Positions 8,748-18,914 are shown, numbered from the stretch's first letter. The stretch: DNA of 64,000 bases from Shewanella mesophila (GCF_019457515.1 NZ_CP080421.1:3968001-4032000); one strand, 5' to 3'. Translations and numbers: made by a program. The notes: generated from the sequence alone by a model not told the origin.

Positions 8748-9638
8748 ATGAACATACCAATCAAAACCTTGCAGCACTATCTAGTGCTAGTGGAAAGCGC
8801 TAATTTTACTCGTGCAGCCGAAAAGTGTTTTATCACCCAACCCACATTGAGCAAAATAATCCAGCGACTCGAAGAGAGTCTCGGACAACAGCTGCTACAT
8901 CGCAACAATCAAAAAGTGGAGCTCACCCAAGCGGGAATACTGCTGGAACAGAGTGCTCGTGAAATCTTAGGGCAATGGCATCGATTACAAGAAGACCTGA
9001 ACAACTTAAGTGGCCTTAAATCTGGTCGACTTCGTCTCGGTGTCTGCCCTATGATGAGCAGCCTGATCATTGGTTTACTGACAGAGTTTAGGCAACGCTA
9101 TCCAGGTATCGAACTACAGATGTATGAATATGGCGGGTTTGGCTGTGAGCAGGCGCTACTCAATAACAGCCTCGATATCGCCTTTACCGCACTGCCCACC
9201 ACCCACGATATCGAATTGGCCAATCAAGCACTAACTCGCTACCCCTTGCTTGCCTGTGTCCCAGAGGGACATGAACTGGCAACTAAAACATCCATTACGT
9301 GGCAGGATTTTGCAGCCTACCCTTTCATTCTTTACAACGAAGATTTCTCCTTGGCCAAACTCATTACTCGTCTAAGCGCTAAAGCCGGGGTGCAACTTAA
9401 TATCGCCTTTCGAAGCGGTCAATGGGACTTCTTGGGCACCATGGTTGAGGCACAAATGGGAGTGGCCATCTTACCCGAACCCATCAGCGATAAACTGAGC
9501 AGCAACAAACTGGTATTTATCCCGATGGAGCCCAATCTCACTTGGGATCTAGCATTAATCTGGCGTAAGGATCTGCCGCTGACCCCTGCTGCAGAGGCGC
9601 TACTCAGTGTCAGTCAGCAAGCCCAGTCTCCACTGTGA
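8748..9638 (+). CDS. LysR-family transcriptional regulator
   Basis: 296 residues. The N-terminal winged helix (FTRAAEKCFITQPTLSKIIQRLEESLGQQLLHR, residues about 17-50) is followed by a periplasmic-binding-like effector domain from about residue 90. It resembles the CynR/CysB-like group of activators with small-molecule ligands, but the ligand is unknown. The divergent 50-residue gene is the likely neighbour target. Confidence 0.88.
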   Translation: MNIPIKTLQHYLVLVESANFTRAAEKCFITQPTLSKIIQRLEESLGQQLLHRNNQKVELTQAGILLEQSAREILGQWHRLQEDLNNLSGLKSGRLRLGVCPMMSSLIIGLLTEFRQRYPGIELQMYEYGGFGCEQALLNNSLDIAFTALPTTHDIELANQALTRYPLLACVPEGHELATKTSITWQDFAAYPFILYNEDFSLAKLITRLSAKAGVQLNIAFRSGQWDFLGTMVEAQMGVAILPEPISDKLSSNKLVFIPMEPNLTWDLALIWRKDLPLTPAAEALLSVSQQAQSPL

Positions 9639-10009
9639 GTGGTAAGCTGTACAGCCATCTTTATCTAAAACAAAAGCAAAAATTAGCACCAAAATCCAAT
9701 ACAGAGCCAAATAAAGGATAAAATGACTCTCTCTTTTGGCTTTTTTTATGATTTACATAAAAATAGTGAAAAACTTTTACTCAATAATTAAAACACCGCC
9801 TCTATCTTTTAGCCTACCTAAGCCAACAACTGACAGTCGAAGTAAGATTTGTTTAAAACAATCAACAGGCTAAAGCCAGTTCAACTAGTACTAATGTACA
9901 AATAAAAGCCCTTGAAGCCAGTGATTCATCCCGTTAGGTTCCCTAAAGAAGTCTGAAATATCAGGCTTCTACACCCTAAGTAATTAAAACTATAAATAGA
10001 GATAAGCCA
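9639..10009. other. 371-base gap, no gene seen
   Basis: No credible frame on either strand. A hairpin with one G-T pair (GAAGTCTGA / TCAGGCTTC) sits at about 9949-9971 in the leader of the hydrolase gene. It lacks a T tail and could be a leader structure. Confidence 0.5.
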
Positions 10010-10867
10010 ATGAAGATCTATAACAAGCTAATAATGCTGGGTCTGTTTGCTGTCAGCCCATTGACTTATGCCGCTTCAGGACTCGCGTTCATCCATGGAA
10101 CAGGCAATCAAACCGATGCACTATCAGATTACTGGACAAGCGAATTTGTCGACTCAGTACGCCAAGGTGCTACCAGTCCCAACAATTATGTCGTTATCAA
10201 CTGTGATTTCGACCAATACATGTGGGAAGACGTCGCCGCAGGTTGTCTCGCAGAGCAACTCTCGACCTTTATCGACAACAAGGCTATTACTGACCTTACA
10301 CTCATCACCCACTCCAATGGCGGAAACCTAGTGCGCTGGATATTATCCAACCCCACTTGGGATGGACGTTATCCCAAAATCATCAATGCCGTCTCCAACG
10401 TGATCGCCATCGCTCCCTCGAGCGGCGGCACACCACTAGCCGATGCTGTTAACCAAGGTAACGTATTTGAAACCTCATTGGGCTGGTTACTCGGTTACGG
10501 CAGTAATGCCGTCAAGCAGCAGCAAGTTAGCTGGATGAGTTACTACAACAATACTTGGCTTAACGGCACCACAAATCGCCCCACCTTAGGCAAGCCGTTC
10601 GAGGTTATTGTGGGCTCGGATGTGGAATCGGCAATCTGGGATAGCGACAGCTATTGCGCAGGTTATCAATATCAAGTGGCGCTAGAGACCACACAAAACT
10701 GGCTCGATGATTGCTCAGATGGCTTTCTTGAGTGTCAGTCACAAGGTGCCGCTGGCACCGTTTGGTTTACCGACAAGCAGCGCACCGCAGGCAAAGAACC
10801 TTTAAGCCATCAGCAAAGCCGCCGAGCTTGCTTTAATCTCGACACCATCATCGCCGATCATATTTAG
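10010..10867 (+). CDS. Secreted alpha/beta hydrolase, lipase/esterase-like
   Basis: 285 residues with a signal peptide (about 1-22). The mature protein starts GLAFIHGTGNQ, an oxyanion-hole HG loop, and carries the nucleophile elbow T-H-S102-N-G-G. This differs from canonical GxSxG by having T-H before the serine. Candidate catalytic D and H lie in the C-terminal half but I could not fix them. Five cysteines after residue 200 are consistent with periplasmic disulfides. The DUF4785-like lipoprotein gene starts 10 bases later with AGGAG, so the two form an operon and probably function together in the envelope. Confidence 0.7.
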   Translation: MKIYNKLIMLGLFAVSPLTYAASGLAFIHGTGNQTDALSDYWTSEFVDSVRQGATSPNNYVVINCDFDQYMWEDVAAGCLAEQLSTFIDNKAITDLTLITHSNGGNLVRWILSNPTWDGRYPKIINAVSNVIAIAPSSGGTPLADAVNQGNVFETSLGWLLGYGSNAVKQQQVSWMSYYNNTWLNGTTNRPTLGKPFEVIVGSDVESAIWDSDSYCAGYQYQVALETTQNWLDDCSDGFLECQSQGAAGTVWFTDKQRTAGKEPLSHQQSRRACFNLDTIIADHI

Positions 10868-10877
10868 GAGCCAACTG

Positions 10878-12176
10878 ATGAAAAAATCAATCCAGCTGGC
10901 GAGCATGTTCGCCTTAACCACCCTGTTAACAGCATGCCAATCAGAAGAGTCCAGCAGCCTAGATGCTACTGACCAACAGTCTAGCCTCATCACCACAGTG
11001 CAACTCTTGCCGCCCAGTGGCAGTGATTTAAGTGTAAAAGACTTAACGGCAAGCGCCTTACCGCCCATTAACCAGGCTCGCGATACGATTCGCTTTTCAC
11101 AATCTATCGATCCGACACTCAGCTTAACCGCACCCAAAATGACACAGCATCAGCGTAGCGACCAATACTGGCGCACCGTTAGTGGCGCACAGCTGAATGC
11201 CGGAATCAAACTAGCCATCAGCCAAAGTGAGAGCATTATTCGCGTTGCTCCCCGTGGCGATAATAGTTCTGGTGGATTACTCCATAGCCCCGCCATCGCT
11301 CCTGAGCAGTTGCGCCTCTATAAGATCAATAAAAATGGTATCGATAAATCGGCCTCTATCATCCACTCGATGAGCGATCCGCAAGCCATGGCAACCGCCG
11401 GCATTATCGATGACTCCAGCGCACTGACTCTGTCAAAACAAGCCAGCCCAGGCCAATATCAGCTGCAGGTCGTGCAACCATTGGCCGCGCAAGATAGCTA
11501 TCTTATCAATGTCAAAGAGAAGGGGAGCCCTTACCAGCTTGAACTGGATGCCCCAGCGGCGCTGGCGAGTAATAATGACACGCTTAAGTTCTCCTTAGCG
11601 ATTAGCGATAGCGATAGCGATAGCGATATCGCACTGCAACCCACTGCGACTCTGAAGCATAGTGATGGCCAATATTATCCACTGGATTTAGTCAATATAG
11701 ACCAGCAATGGCAGGCGAAACTGCCTGAGGCATTAACCCTCCCCAGTAGCAATCGAGGCCTGAGCGAAATACAGCTAGATATCGAAACCCGCATCGACAA
11801 CAAGCCCGTCATCCGCACCGTCAAAACGGCATTCAAGCAATATGTGCCTTCAGCAACGTGGGGGCAATCGGCGCAGATCCATTGGCAACAGCAGTTACCC
11901 GTTAAAGCGGTATTGGATCTACAAATCGCTAACCCTGGACGCTATGAGCTATCGGCGGTATTGGTGGGTACCGACGCGAACGGTGAGGCGCGCAATATAC
12001 TGCGCAGCCAGTCGGCATTATGGCTAGAGCAAGATGGTCAAGTCAGCCTCGCTTTTGACGCTGACACTATCATAGCTTCGGGTCTGAAAGCGCCCTTCTT
12101 TTTGCAGGCATTGGAGCTAAAAGATCAGGGACAGATGGCAAGGTTAAGTTACTTGAATCATGCGGCGCAACTTTAA
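10878..12176 (+). CDS. Lipoprotein of DUF4785-like family
   Basis: 432 residues. The lipoprotein signal MKKSIQLASMFALTTLLTAC places the lipid-modified cysteine at residue 20. The rest is soluble and beta-rich, with a low-complexity ISDSDSDSDI turn encoded by tandem six-base repeats. I believe it belongs to DUF4785, but this is from memory of the family's look. It is cotranscribed with the secreted hydrolase upstream. The function is unknown; a chaperone or partner for the hydrolase is a guess from the operon. Confidence 0.55.
   Translation: MKKSIQLASMFALTTLLTACQSEESSSLDATDQQSSLITTVQLLPPSGSDLSVKDLTASALPPINQARDTIRFSQSIDPTLSLTAPKMTQHQRSDQYWRTVSGAQLNAGIKLAISQSESIIRVAPRGDNSSGGLLHSPAIAPEQLRLYKINKNGIDKSASIIHSMSDPQAMATAGIIDDSSALTLSKQASPGQYQLQVVQPLAAQDSYLINVKEKGSPYQLELDAPAALASNNDTLKFSLAISDSDSDSDIALQPTATLKHSDGQYYPLDLVNIDQQWQAKLPEALTLPSSNRGLSEIQLDIETRIDNKPVIRTVKTAFKQYVPSATWGQSAQIHWQQQLPVKAVLDLQIANPGRYELSAVLVGTDANGEARNILRSQSALWLEQDGQVSLAFDADTIIASGLKAPFFLQALELKDQGQMARLSYLNHAAQL
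11604..11627 (+). repeat. Four tandem copies of a hexamer inside the lipoprotein gene
   Basis: AGCGAT is repeated four times in tandem, with a fifth copy one base upstream at 11597-11602. It encodes Ser-Asp repeats. Gain or loss of a unit would keep the frame and only change the linker length. Confidence 0.8.
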
Positions 12177-12187
12177 TCCTTACCGGC

Positions 12188-12216
12188 AAAACGCCCTCAT
12201 CATTTGAGGGCGTTTT
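12188..12216. terminator. Bidirectional terminator
   Basis: AAAACGCCCTCA and TGAGGGCGTTTT form a long perfect stem between the convergent lipoprotein and RND pump genes, with T tracts on both strands. Confidence 0.9.
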
Positions 12217-12227
12217 ATTATTACTAC

Positions 12228-15200
12228 TTAAATATCTTGATGTTTATGTATCTTGCCAAAATCGGCCAAGATGGCATAGGCGCACGGGATGATAAACAAC
12301 ACCAACAGGGTCGAGGCAAAAATACCAAACACAATCGAGACAACTAAAGGCTGCACCACCTGTGCCTGTAAGCTGGTTTCCAGCAGTAGTGGTAATAGTC
12401 CTGCGGCCGTGGTCAACGAGGTTAAGAAGACCGCACGAAAACGCTCTCGGCTAGCGCTGATCACCGCTTGGTGAACGCTATCGCCCTCATCCACATGATG
12501 GCGAATATATTGCACTAGGAGTATCGAATCATTCACTACGATCCCCGCCAGTGAGATAAAACCCATTATCGATGGCATCGACAGGTTATAGCCCAACAGA
12601 AAGTGACCCCATAACACACCAATTAGCGCGAGCGGTATCGCGAGCATCACCACTATGGGCTCTAAATAACTGCGAAATTGGAAACTCAATATCGCGAACA
12701 GACCAAACAGACCTATCATAAAGCCCTTGGCCATTGAGCTCCCCGTCTTGGCTGTCTCCTTAGCGGAACCTTCAAAATCGACCCTTAAGCTAGGATATTG
12801 GGCCGTCACTTGTGACAACCATTCAGACTTAACCTTAGCTAAGGTTTCATTTGCATTGGCACTATGGTTATCAACATCGGCCATTACAGTCACTGTGCGC
12901 AAACTATTGATACGCTGAATGCGCACATAAGAGCGTTGATCTTCTAGTTTCGCAATCGCCGACAGTGGCAGTTGGCTACCATCAGCCAGTATGATGGGAA
13001 AATTCGCCAACGCCTGTAGGTCGCCCGCCTGCTCGGTATTGAGACGTACATCAATCTCTATATTTTCGGGCCCTACCTGGATCTCATCGGCGGTTTGACC
13101 ATAGAAAGCACTGCGCAGCTGCGCCGCCACCAGTTGACCATCGATACCGAAGGTTTCTGCACCCGGACGTAAACTGACTTTTATCTCCTCTTTACCCGGA
13201 CGCATGTCATCGAGGATGCCACTGATCCCATCAAACTGAGCTAAATACGATTGCAGTGACACCGACGCGTGTTTGAGCATATCGAGATCATCTCCCTGCA
13301 AGCGCACCTCAATATCACGTCCCGCAGGCCCCATGGTCGGCTGCTTATAGACGATGGAAAGCGGTAGTGCCAGATCGCCGCTATTGGTACGCCAATCGGC
13401 AATAAAGGCATCGATAAGGGTGTTGCGCATCTCTGCCGATAGTAGATCTAAGCGCACTGTGGCCACGTGTGGCCCCTTCTCACCTGCATCGGCGTTAAAG
13501 TTATATTGTGCTGTGATATCTTGAATCAGCTCAATCCCTCCTTCCACCTCCTCGCTGTAGCGCTCCCCCGTTCGCTTGGCACTGGCTATCAGGTGCTTAA
13601 CTACACCTTTGGTCTGACTCAAAGAGGTGCCTGGCGGCAAGATGATCCGTGCCTCGGCGATATCGCCATCGAGATCAGGAAAGGGCACAAACTTAATCGC
13701 ACCGCCCACCACCAAGGAGATTGAGATCAGCAAGAAGCCTAAGATTGCACCGACACTGACATAACGCCAACGCACCATGAAGGTCACTAGGTTCACCAGC
13801 TGATCATTTCTAAAGTACTCAAACTTGGCTAAAAACTTACGTTTAAACTTAAATGGCTCACGCTCTTTACCCGCATGGGTCAGCGAATGGTTTAAGTGGT
13901 TGGGTAAAATCAAGAAGGCTTCAATCAAACTCACGGTCAACACCATGATAAGCACTGTTGGAATCGCCGACAGCACCGCCCCCATCTGACCGTCGAGCCC
14001 AAGCAGCGCGCTAAAGATCAACACAGTCGTCAAGAAGGAGGAGACAACACCTGGTGCCACCTTGCTAACCCCTTTAACCACAGCATCACTCGGGGCCAAT
14101 CCTCGGTCAATGTGCGATGCAATCGATTCTGCAATCACAATCGCGTCATCCATCATAATGCCGATTGCCATTAACAGACCGACCAAGCTCATGAGGTTAA
14201 TGGACACCCCAAATAGACTCATCAAATAGAGGCCGCCAAGAAAGGCGACGGGAAGCCCTGCCGATACCCAAAATGAGTAACGCAACGAGAAAAACAGCCA
14301 CATGCTAAAGAAGACTAAGATGATCCCCTGCCACCCATTTGTTAGCATCATATCTAGCCTATCTTGCAATACCGAAGACAGGTCATTGGTCATGGTTAAG
14401 GTTACACCCTCTGGTGCCCGAGTCTGCTCAAGCGCAATAAACGCAGTTACTCGCTCTTTAATCCGCAAGGCATCATCGGCCTTGTTCTTTTGTACCTTGA
14501 TTAACGCGGCATTCTTACCATTAAACAGGATATGCTCTTCATCCAACTCAAACCTGTCTGTGATGGTGGCAATATCGTCAAGGCGTACCACACTACCATC
14601 ACTATTGGAGGCCACAATGGTGCGGCCTAGCGCCTGAGGTGTGACCTTACGCTCATCGAAACGCAGCAAAATATTTTTGTCTTGCAGCTCAATATTACCC
14701 GCTGGCATTTTGACATTCTGCCGACCCACTTTATCGGCCACATCAGCCGCAGTCAGCCCTAGACGACGCATCGCAATGCTATCTAATTCGATACGAAGCT
14801 GGTGATCGGAAAAGCCCGCTATCGATACCAAATTGACGCCCGCATCAATCTTTAGTCGCCGCTTTATATCTTCGGCATAACTTTTTAAATGCGGCCAGCT
14901 GGTGTTGGCGACAATCGCGATATCGACGACCGGCTCCGCCCAATCAAGCTCTTTGACCACAGGGGGTTCGATTTGGGCAGGAAAGTTCTGAATCGCATTA
15001 ATTTGGGTCTGTACATCCACCAGCATCCGCCCTAAATCAGCCTTGGGTTCGAGCTTGAGCCGCATCGATGCCACACCTTCCTGGGCATCACACTTCACCT
15101 CTTCAATATTGGCTAAGCCGTCTACCGCATCTTCCATACGCAGACAAATACTCTCCTCCACCTCGACAGGCGAAGCACCGGGATATACCACGGTAGCGAC

Positions 15201-15329
15201 CACATAGGGCGGCGCAAACTCAGGAAAGGTCTCACGCTTTATCGACCCCATATTGATCAAACCCAGCATCAAAAAGGTCAGCATGATCAAATTGGCTAAT
15301 GTAGGGTGCTTGGTGATATAGGCAATCAC
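12228..15329 (-). CDS. RND-family efflux pump, inner-membrane permease (AcrB type)
   Basis: 1033 residues with the twelve-helix RND plan: TM1 at about 8-28, a large periplasmic loop, TM2-TM6 at about 330-480, a second loop and TM8-12 at about 855-1015. The proton-relay aspartate pair is present in TM4 (GIMMDDAIVIAES). It should use the proton gradient to export hydrophobic or amphiphilic compounds together with the membrane fusion protein and an outer-membrane channel not encoded here. The start is GTG at 15329, overlapping the fusion-protein stop by four bases (GTGA), which suggests translational coupling. Confidence 0.93.
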   Translation of the reverse strand: MIAYITKHPTLANLIMLTFLMLGLINMGSIKRETFPEFAPPYVVATVVYPGASPVEVEESICLRMEDAVDGLANIEEVKCDAQEGVASMRLKLEPKADLGRMLVDVQTQINAIQNFPAQIEPPVVKELDWAEPVVDIAIVANTSWPHLKSYAEDIKRRLKIDAGVNLVSIAGFSDHQLRIELDSIAMRRLGLTAADVADKVGRQNVKMPAGNIELQDKNILLRFDERKVTPQALGRTIVASNSDGSVVRLDDIATITDRFELDEEHILFNGKNAALIKVQKNKADDALRIKERVTAFIALEQTRAPEGVTLTMTNDLSSVLQDRLDMMLTNGWQGIILVFFSMWLFFSLRYSFWVSAGLPVAFLGGLYLMSLFGVSINLMSLVGLLMAIGIMMDDAIVIAESIASHIDRGLAPSDAVVKGVSKVAPGVVSSFLTTVLIFSALLGLDGQMGAVLSAIPTVLIMVLTVSLIEAFLILPNHLNHSLTHAGKEREPFKFKRKFLAKFEYFRNDQLVNLVTFMVRWRYVSVGAILGFLLISISLVVGGAIKFVPFPDLDGDIAEARIILPPGTSLSQTKGVVKHLIASAKRTGERYSEEVEGGIELIQDITAQYNFNADAGEKGPHVATVRLDLLSAEMRNTLIDAFIADWRTNSGDLALPLSIVYKQPTMGPAGRDIEVRLQGDDLDMLKHASVSLQSYLAQFDGISGILDDMRPGKEEIKVSLRPGAETFGIDGQLVAAQLRSAFYGQTADEIQVGPENIEIDVRLNTEQAGDLQALANFPIILADGSQLPLSAIAKLEDQRSYVRIQRINSLRTVTVMADVDNHSANANETLAKVKSEWLSQVTAQYPSLRVDFEGSAKETAKTGSSMAKGFMIGLFGLFAILSFQFRSYLEPIVVMLAIPLALIGVLWGHFLLGYNLSMPSIMGFISLAGIVVNDSILLVQYIRHHVDEGDSVHQAVISASRERFRAVFLTSLTTAAGLLPLLLETSLQAQVVQPLVVSIVFGIFASTLLVLFIIPCAYAILADFGKIHKHQDI

Positions 15330-16651
15330 AGACTGGCCTCCTTAGGGCTGGTTTGTGGTGCCGTCGGCTCGACAACCTTCAGCGACATGCCAGGAATCGC
15401 TGGAATGAGATCGTTAAGCACTACCATATCCCCGGCGGTAACATCCCCATCAATGGCCACTTGCAAGCCATCACGAAACAGTACTTCAACGGGTTTTATC
15501 TGCAGTCGGCCATCCTTGTCCATCAGATAGATAGCCCCACCATGAAGCGCCTTTTCTGGGACCACAAAGTGAGGTTTTGCCCCGCCAATGATATCTGCTC
15601 GCACAAACATCCCTTTGGTTAATGGTGGGCGAGTTAACAGATCTAACTGGTGAAAATCTTGCTCGACTTCAAGATAAACTCCTATGGTGGCGAGATTTGG
15701 ATTTACCGTCTCCGCAACGCGAGTCACCTTTGCTGGCCAAGTGAAGCGGTTATTGCCCACTTCAAATTCGACTTCCGCTTGCAGGTCGAAACGTTCGATG
15801 GAGGGCATACTCATAGTGGCTGATTTGGATAATATACTGCCCACCAAGGTACGCATATCTTGAATAGAGAGTTCGGCCTTAATCTCTGCGGTACCAAGTT
15901 GATGCGCCACCATCATCACAGAACCAGTGGTAACCACCTGATCTTGTTCGATGTTAACATCTGATACTCTGGCATCGAACGGCAGTACCACTTTGGTCTG
16001 CTCCAGTCGCCGCTGCGCATCGGCCAACAAGGCGATATCGACTTTCTCTTGCGCTTGACTCACTCGGCGGTCATCTGGCAGCAGCTTTAATGAACTCTGT
16101 AAATCTTCTACTAACTTGGTCTGCACCAACAGCGATTGCTTTTGATTTTCGACTTCTGAGCTCGAAACCAGATCACGCTTTTTCAGCGTGACCTTACGTT
16201 GATACTCTTGCTCTGCTAACACCAACTTCTGTCGTTCAATTTTGAGGCTGGCATTAAGGTTACGCTCTTGCTGCTCAAGCCGCGTCAACTGAGCCTGAGT
16301 TGCATTTAGGTTAGCCTGAGCCTGCGCCAACTTAAGTTCGTACTCCAGCGGGTCGATCGCTAACACCAGAGTGTCTTTTGGCAACATGCGCCCGGTTTCT
16401 AACTGTGGATGGCGATAGATAACTTTACCGCCGACCTCCGCCATGGCTTGCCAGACATGTTTGGGTTCCACGCGACCAAACCCTTCGATCCGAGGCGCTA
16501 ACTCGATCTGCTGAAGCGATAAGACTTCAACAAAACGCGCCTTGTCGTACCCTTGCACTAATGAAGGGGAAGGCTTTAACAGTGCCGCAAAAACCAACAC
16601 CAGAATACCTATGCCGATCCCAACAAATATCAGGCGTTTTTTATTGTTCAT
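15326..16651 (-). CDS. RND efflux periplasmic adaptor (membrane fusion protein)
   Basis: 441 residues from the ATG at 16651, which has AGGAC upstream and overlaps the end of the TetR gene by 11 bases. A longer frame to 16699 is possible but would sit well inside the TetR gene. One N-terminal membrane anchor (RLIFVGIGIGILVLVFAALL) is followed by a barrel-sandwich/lipoyl part, a long coiled-coil hairpin rich in Q, L and E (about 95-205) and beta-barrel domains. It bridges the RND permease and the outer-membrane channel. Second gene of the TetR-MFP-RND operon. Confidence 0.9.
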   Translation of the reverse strand: MNNKKRLIFVGIGIGILVLVFAALLKPSPSLVQGYDKARFVEVLSLQQIELAPRIEGFGRVEPKHVWQAMAEVGGKVIYRHPQLETGRMLPKDTLVLAIDPLEYELKLAQAQANLNATQAQLTRLEQQERNLNASLKIERQKLVLAEQEYQRKVTLKKRDLVSSSEVENQKQSLLVQTKLVEDLQSSLKLLPDDRRVSQAQEKVDIALLADAQRRLEQTKVVLPFDARVSDVNIEQDQVVTTGSVMMVAHQLGTAEIKAELSIQDMRTLVGSILSKSATMSMPSIERFDLQAEVEFEVGNNRFTWPAKVTRVAETVNPNLATIGVYLEVEQDFHQLDLLTRPPLTKGMFVRADIIGGAKPHFVVPEKALHGGAIYLMDKDGRLQIKPVEVLFRDGLQVAIDGDVTAGDMVVLNDLIPAIPGMSLKVVEPTAPQTSPKEASL

Positions 16652-17297
16652 CAGTGTGGTCCTGTTCACGCAATAATCCTCTGCGGAGTAAATTGGCATT
16701 TTGTTTGGCTAAGGTTTGTAGAAAATCAGGTGTGAGCTCAATTCCGACACATTTTAGTAGATTATCGGGGACTAAAAAGGGAAACAGCATCATGGCGAAG
16801 AAGCTCAGTTGTGCACAGCGGTCATCGATATCCTCTTTTAACATCCCCTTGTCCTTCAACCGTTTAAACATGGCAATATTGTCAAAGTTAACCACCTCGT
16901 AAAACGCTTTGGTTACCTCCTCATTTTCCGGCAAGCTTTGATCTAAACCTGCGATACGAAACATCAGTCGAGGAAAATGTGGGTGTTTCGCCATTACGGT
17001 GTAATAGGTTTGCATCAAGCTCGCAGGGCTTTCAGCTTTTATGTTCAATTTAGACTGATGCAGCTGCTTGACGACTGGCATGGCCGTTTCACGGATCATG
17101 GTAGAAAACAGACTCTCTTTCGAACCGAAGTAGTATCGGATCAAGCCTGGGTCTGTGCCCGCACAGATCGCAATTTCGCGAATCGTGACCTGTGCATAGT
17201 CACGCTCAATGAACAAGTTTCGTGCCGCTAAAACCAGCTTAGCTCGATTTTGAGTGTCCCCGCTGGGACGACCGACACGCTTTTTCGCTTCAGCCAT
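16641..17297 (-). CDS. TetR-family repressor of the RND pump operon
   Basis: 218 residues. The helix-turn-helix ITIREIAICAGTDPGLIRYYFGSKESLFSTM-like region (about residues 38-65, shown here by VTIREIAICAGTDPGLIRYYF) is typical of TetR. The C-terminal domain is the ligand pocket and dimer face. It is the first gene of the operon with the pump and probably represses it along with itself. A palindrome just upstream of its ATG is the likely operator. Confidence 0.9.
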   Translation of the reverse strand: MAEAKKRVGRPSGDTQNRAKLVLAARNLFIERDYAQVTIREIAICAGTDPGLIRYYFGSKESLFSTMIRETAMPVVKQLHQSKLNIKAESPASLMQTYYTVMAKHPHFPRLMFRIAGLDQSLPENEEVTKAFYEVVNFDNIAMFKRLKDKGMLKEDIDDRCAQLSFFAMMLFPFLVPDNLLKCVGIELTPDFLQTLAKQNANLLRRGLLREQDHTDEQ

Positions 17298-17314
17298 ATT
17301 AATTCCTCATTAGA

Positions 17315-17326
17315 AGAATTAATTCT
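17315..17326. promoter_or_regulatory. Candidate TetR operator
   Basis: AGAATTAATTCT is a perfect 12-base palindrome 18 bases upstream of the TetR ATG, with further partial symmetry outward. Its position suits autorepression of the pump operon. Confidence 0.5.
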
Positions 17327-17469
17327 AGGAAAAGAATGACTAAATTGGCAGCGAAATAATTCCCCCGAATTAGGGGTTATGTAGAATTAACTTACATGAG
17401 ATAGGTTGAAGAGAGGTCGCCTGCAGCTGGATTTATGGCTGCAGGGCTAACTTTCACCGCAGATACAGA

Positions 17470-18339
17470 TCACACAGGGTCTTGATGAATGAGCACTTCA
17501 ACATCGTCGAACAGAGATCTGACTCTCGCCTCAGCCGCATCGGCGATCGTGTGAGCTTCTTCTAGGCTTAATTTTCCATCTAGCTCTAAATGGCACTGAA
17601 CGAAGGTAGTTTTACCCGACTCACGCGTACGCAGATCATGAAAACCATTGATGCGAGGATCCTTTTCCAGCGCCTGAACTATTTTCAGCTTAGTATCGGC
17701 ATCTAACTCGCGATCCAACAAGGACTGCGCCGAACGGTAGCCAAGCTCTAGCGCTTGCTGACCAATAAATAGCGCAATTAATATTGCAAACAAACCATCG
17801 GCCCACACCCAACCATATTGAGCTAAGAACAATGCTAACAGCACGGCGGCATTGAGTAGTAAATCAGACTTGTAATGCAGAGAATCCGCTTCCACAACGG
17901 TACTCGATGTAGCGGCTAACGCTCGTTTTTGTAGCATCACCAAAGCAAAGGTCAGAACAATTGCGATCACCGATACCACCATACCCAATGACGCATGATT
18001 TACTGGAGCTGGATTAAGCAATCTATCGCCACCATGAAACAGTAACAAAAACGCCGACCCCATGATAAATGCCGACTGCGCCAAGGAGGCGAGTGGCTCA
18101 GCTTTACCGTGACCGTAGCGATGGTCCTGATCTGCTGGCACAATGGCGTAACGTATTGCAATAAAATTGACTATGGATGCGAGCGCATCGGCGAATGAAT
18201 CGGTGAGTGAAGCCAGCATACTGGCGGAACCTGAATACATCCAAGCCGCCAGTTTGATGACTATCAGGGTGAGCGCTGTCGCAACAGATGCACGACTAGC
18301 CAATTTCACCCAAAAATCGTATTGGGAAGTGTCTTTCAT
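17470..18339 (-). CDS. fieF: Cation diffusion facilitator, FieF type
   Basis: 289 residues with six predicted membrane helices and a C-terminal cytoplasmic metallochaperone-like domain (from about residue 210). The transport site is intact: D-x-x-x-D in TM2 (LTDSFADALAS) and H-x-x-x-D in TM5 (SLHYKSDLLLN), the arrangement of FieF/YiiP. It exports Zn2+ and/or Fe2+ in exchange for protons. In E. coli fieF also lies beside cpxP/cpxRA, which supports the name. Confidence 0.92.
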   Translation of the reverse strand: MKDTSQYDFWVKLASRASVATALTLIVIKLAAWMYSGSASMLASLTDSFADALASIVNFIAIRYAIVPADQDHRYGHGKAEPLASLAQSAFIMGSAFLLLFHGGDRLLNPAPVNHASLGMVVSVIAIVLTFALVMLQKRALAATSSTVVEADSLHYKSDLLLNAAVLLALFLAQYGWVWADGLFAILIALFIGQQALELGYRSAQSLLDRELDADTKLKIVQALEKDPRINGFHDLRTRESGKTTFVQCHLELDGKLSLEEAHTIADAAEARVRSLFDDVEVLIHQDPV

Positions 18340-18404
18340 AGGGTCACATTACTACTGATTAATGTAGGGGAAGAAATATGACCCAAGTGTAACTCAGTTA
18401 AACC

Positions 18405-18914
18405 TTATGGGCGATCTCCTTTACGCATGCCACGCTTAGCAAAGTTCTCTTTAAACTGAGTTTGCTGCTCAGGTGTGAGTAACTGATAAATCTCCCTTTG
18501 TACTTTCAACATTTCGATGCCGCTCTGCTGACGTCGTGCTTGTCTCGCTTCCATAAAGGCTATCGCATCGGCTTCATTAAACGAATCAGCGGTCACAAAG
18601 GTTAACATCTGCTCTTGATGAGCCTGACGCACATCACTCGACGGACGTCTCTCTTGCATCGCATCTCTGTGTTGTTGCATTAACCCCCTGATATCGGCGC
18701 GCTGCTGATCGGTTAAATTGAGTCCACGAAACATCTTACCCATGTTGTCATGGTAACCTCGATAGTCGCCACGCATATCTTGTCGAGATGCGAAACAATC
18801 ACCACTGCCATCTCCATTTCCATAATAACCATTAGCGGCATAAGCCATTGGCGTCATTAGTGCTGCAGTTGTAACAAAAGCCAGTAGTCCTGATTTTAAA
18901 GTGAACTTATTCAT
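18405..18914 (-). CDS. cpxP: Periplasmic Cpx-pathway inhibitor CpxP (Spy/CpxP family)
   Basis: 169 residues from the ATG at 18914, with AGAGG upstream and a signal peptide ending near AYA. Two LTxxQ-type motifs (LTDQQ near residue 68 and LTPEQ near 150) define the family. The upstream in-frame starts would hide the signal peptide. CpxP binds CpxA in the periplasm and tones down envelope-stress signalling, while also acting as a chaperone adaptor. It is divergent from cpxRA with CpxR boxes in between. Confidence 0.88.
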   Translation of the reverse strand: MNKFTLKSGLLAFVTTAALMTPMAYAANGYYGNGDGSGDCFASRQDMRGDYRGYHDNMGKMFRGLNLTDQQRADIRGLMQQHRDAMQERRPSSDVRQAHQEQMLTFVTADSFNEADAIAFMEARQARRQQSGIEMLKVQREIYQLLTPEQQTQFKENFAKRGMRKGDRP

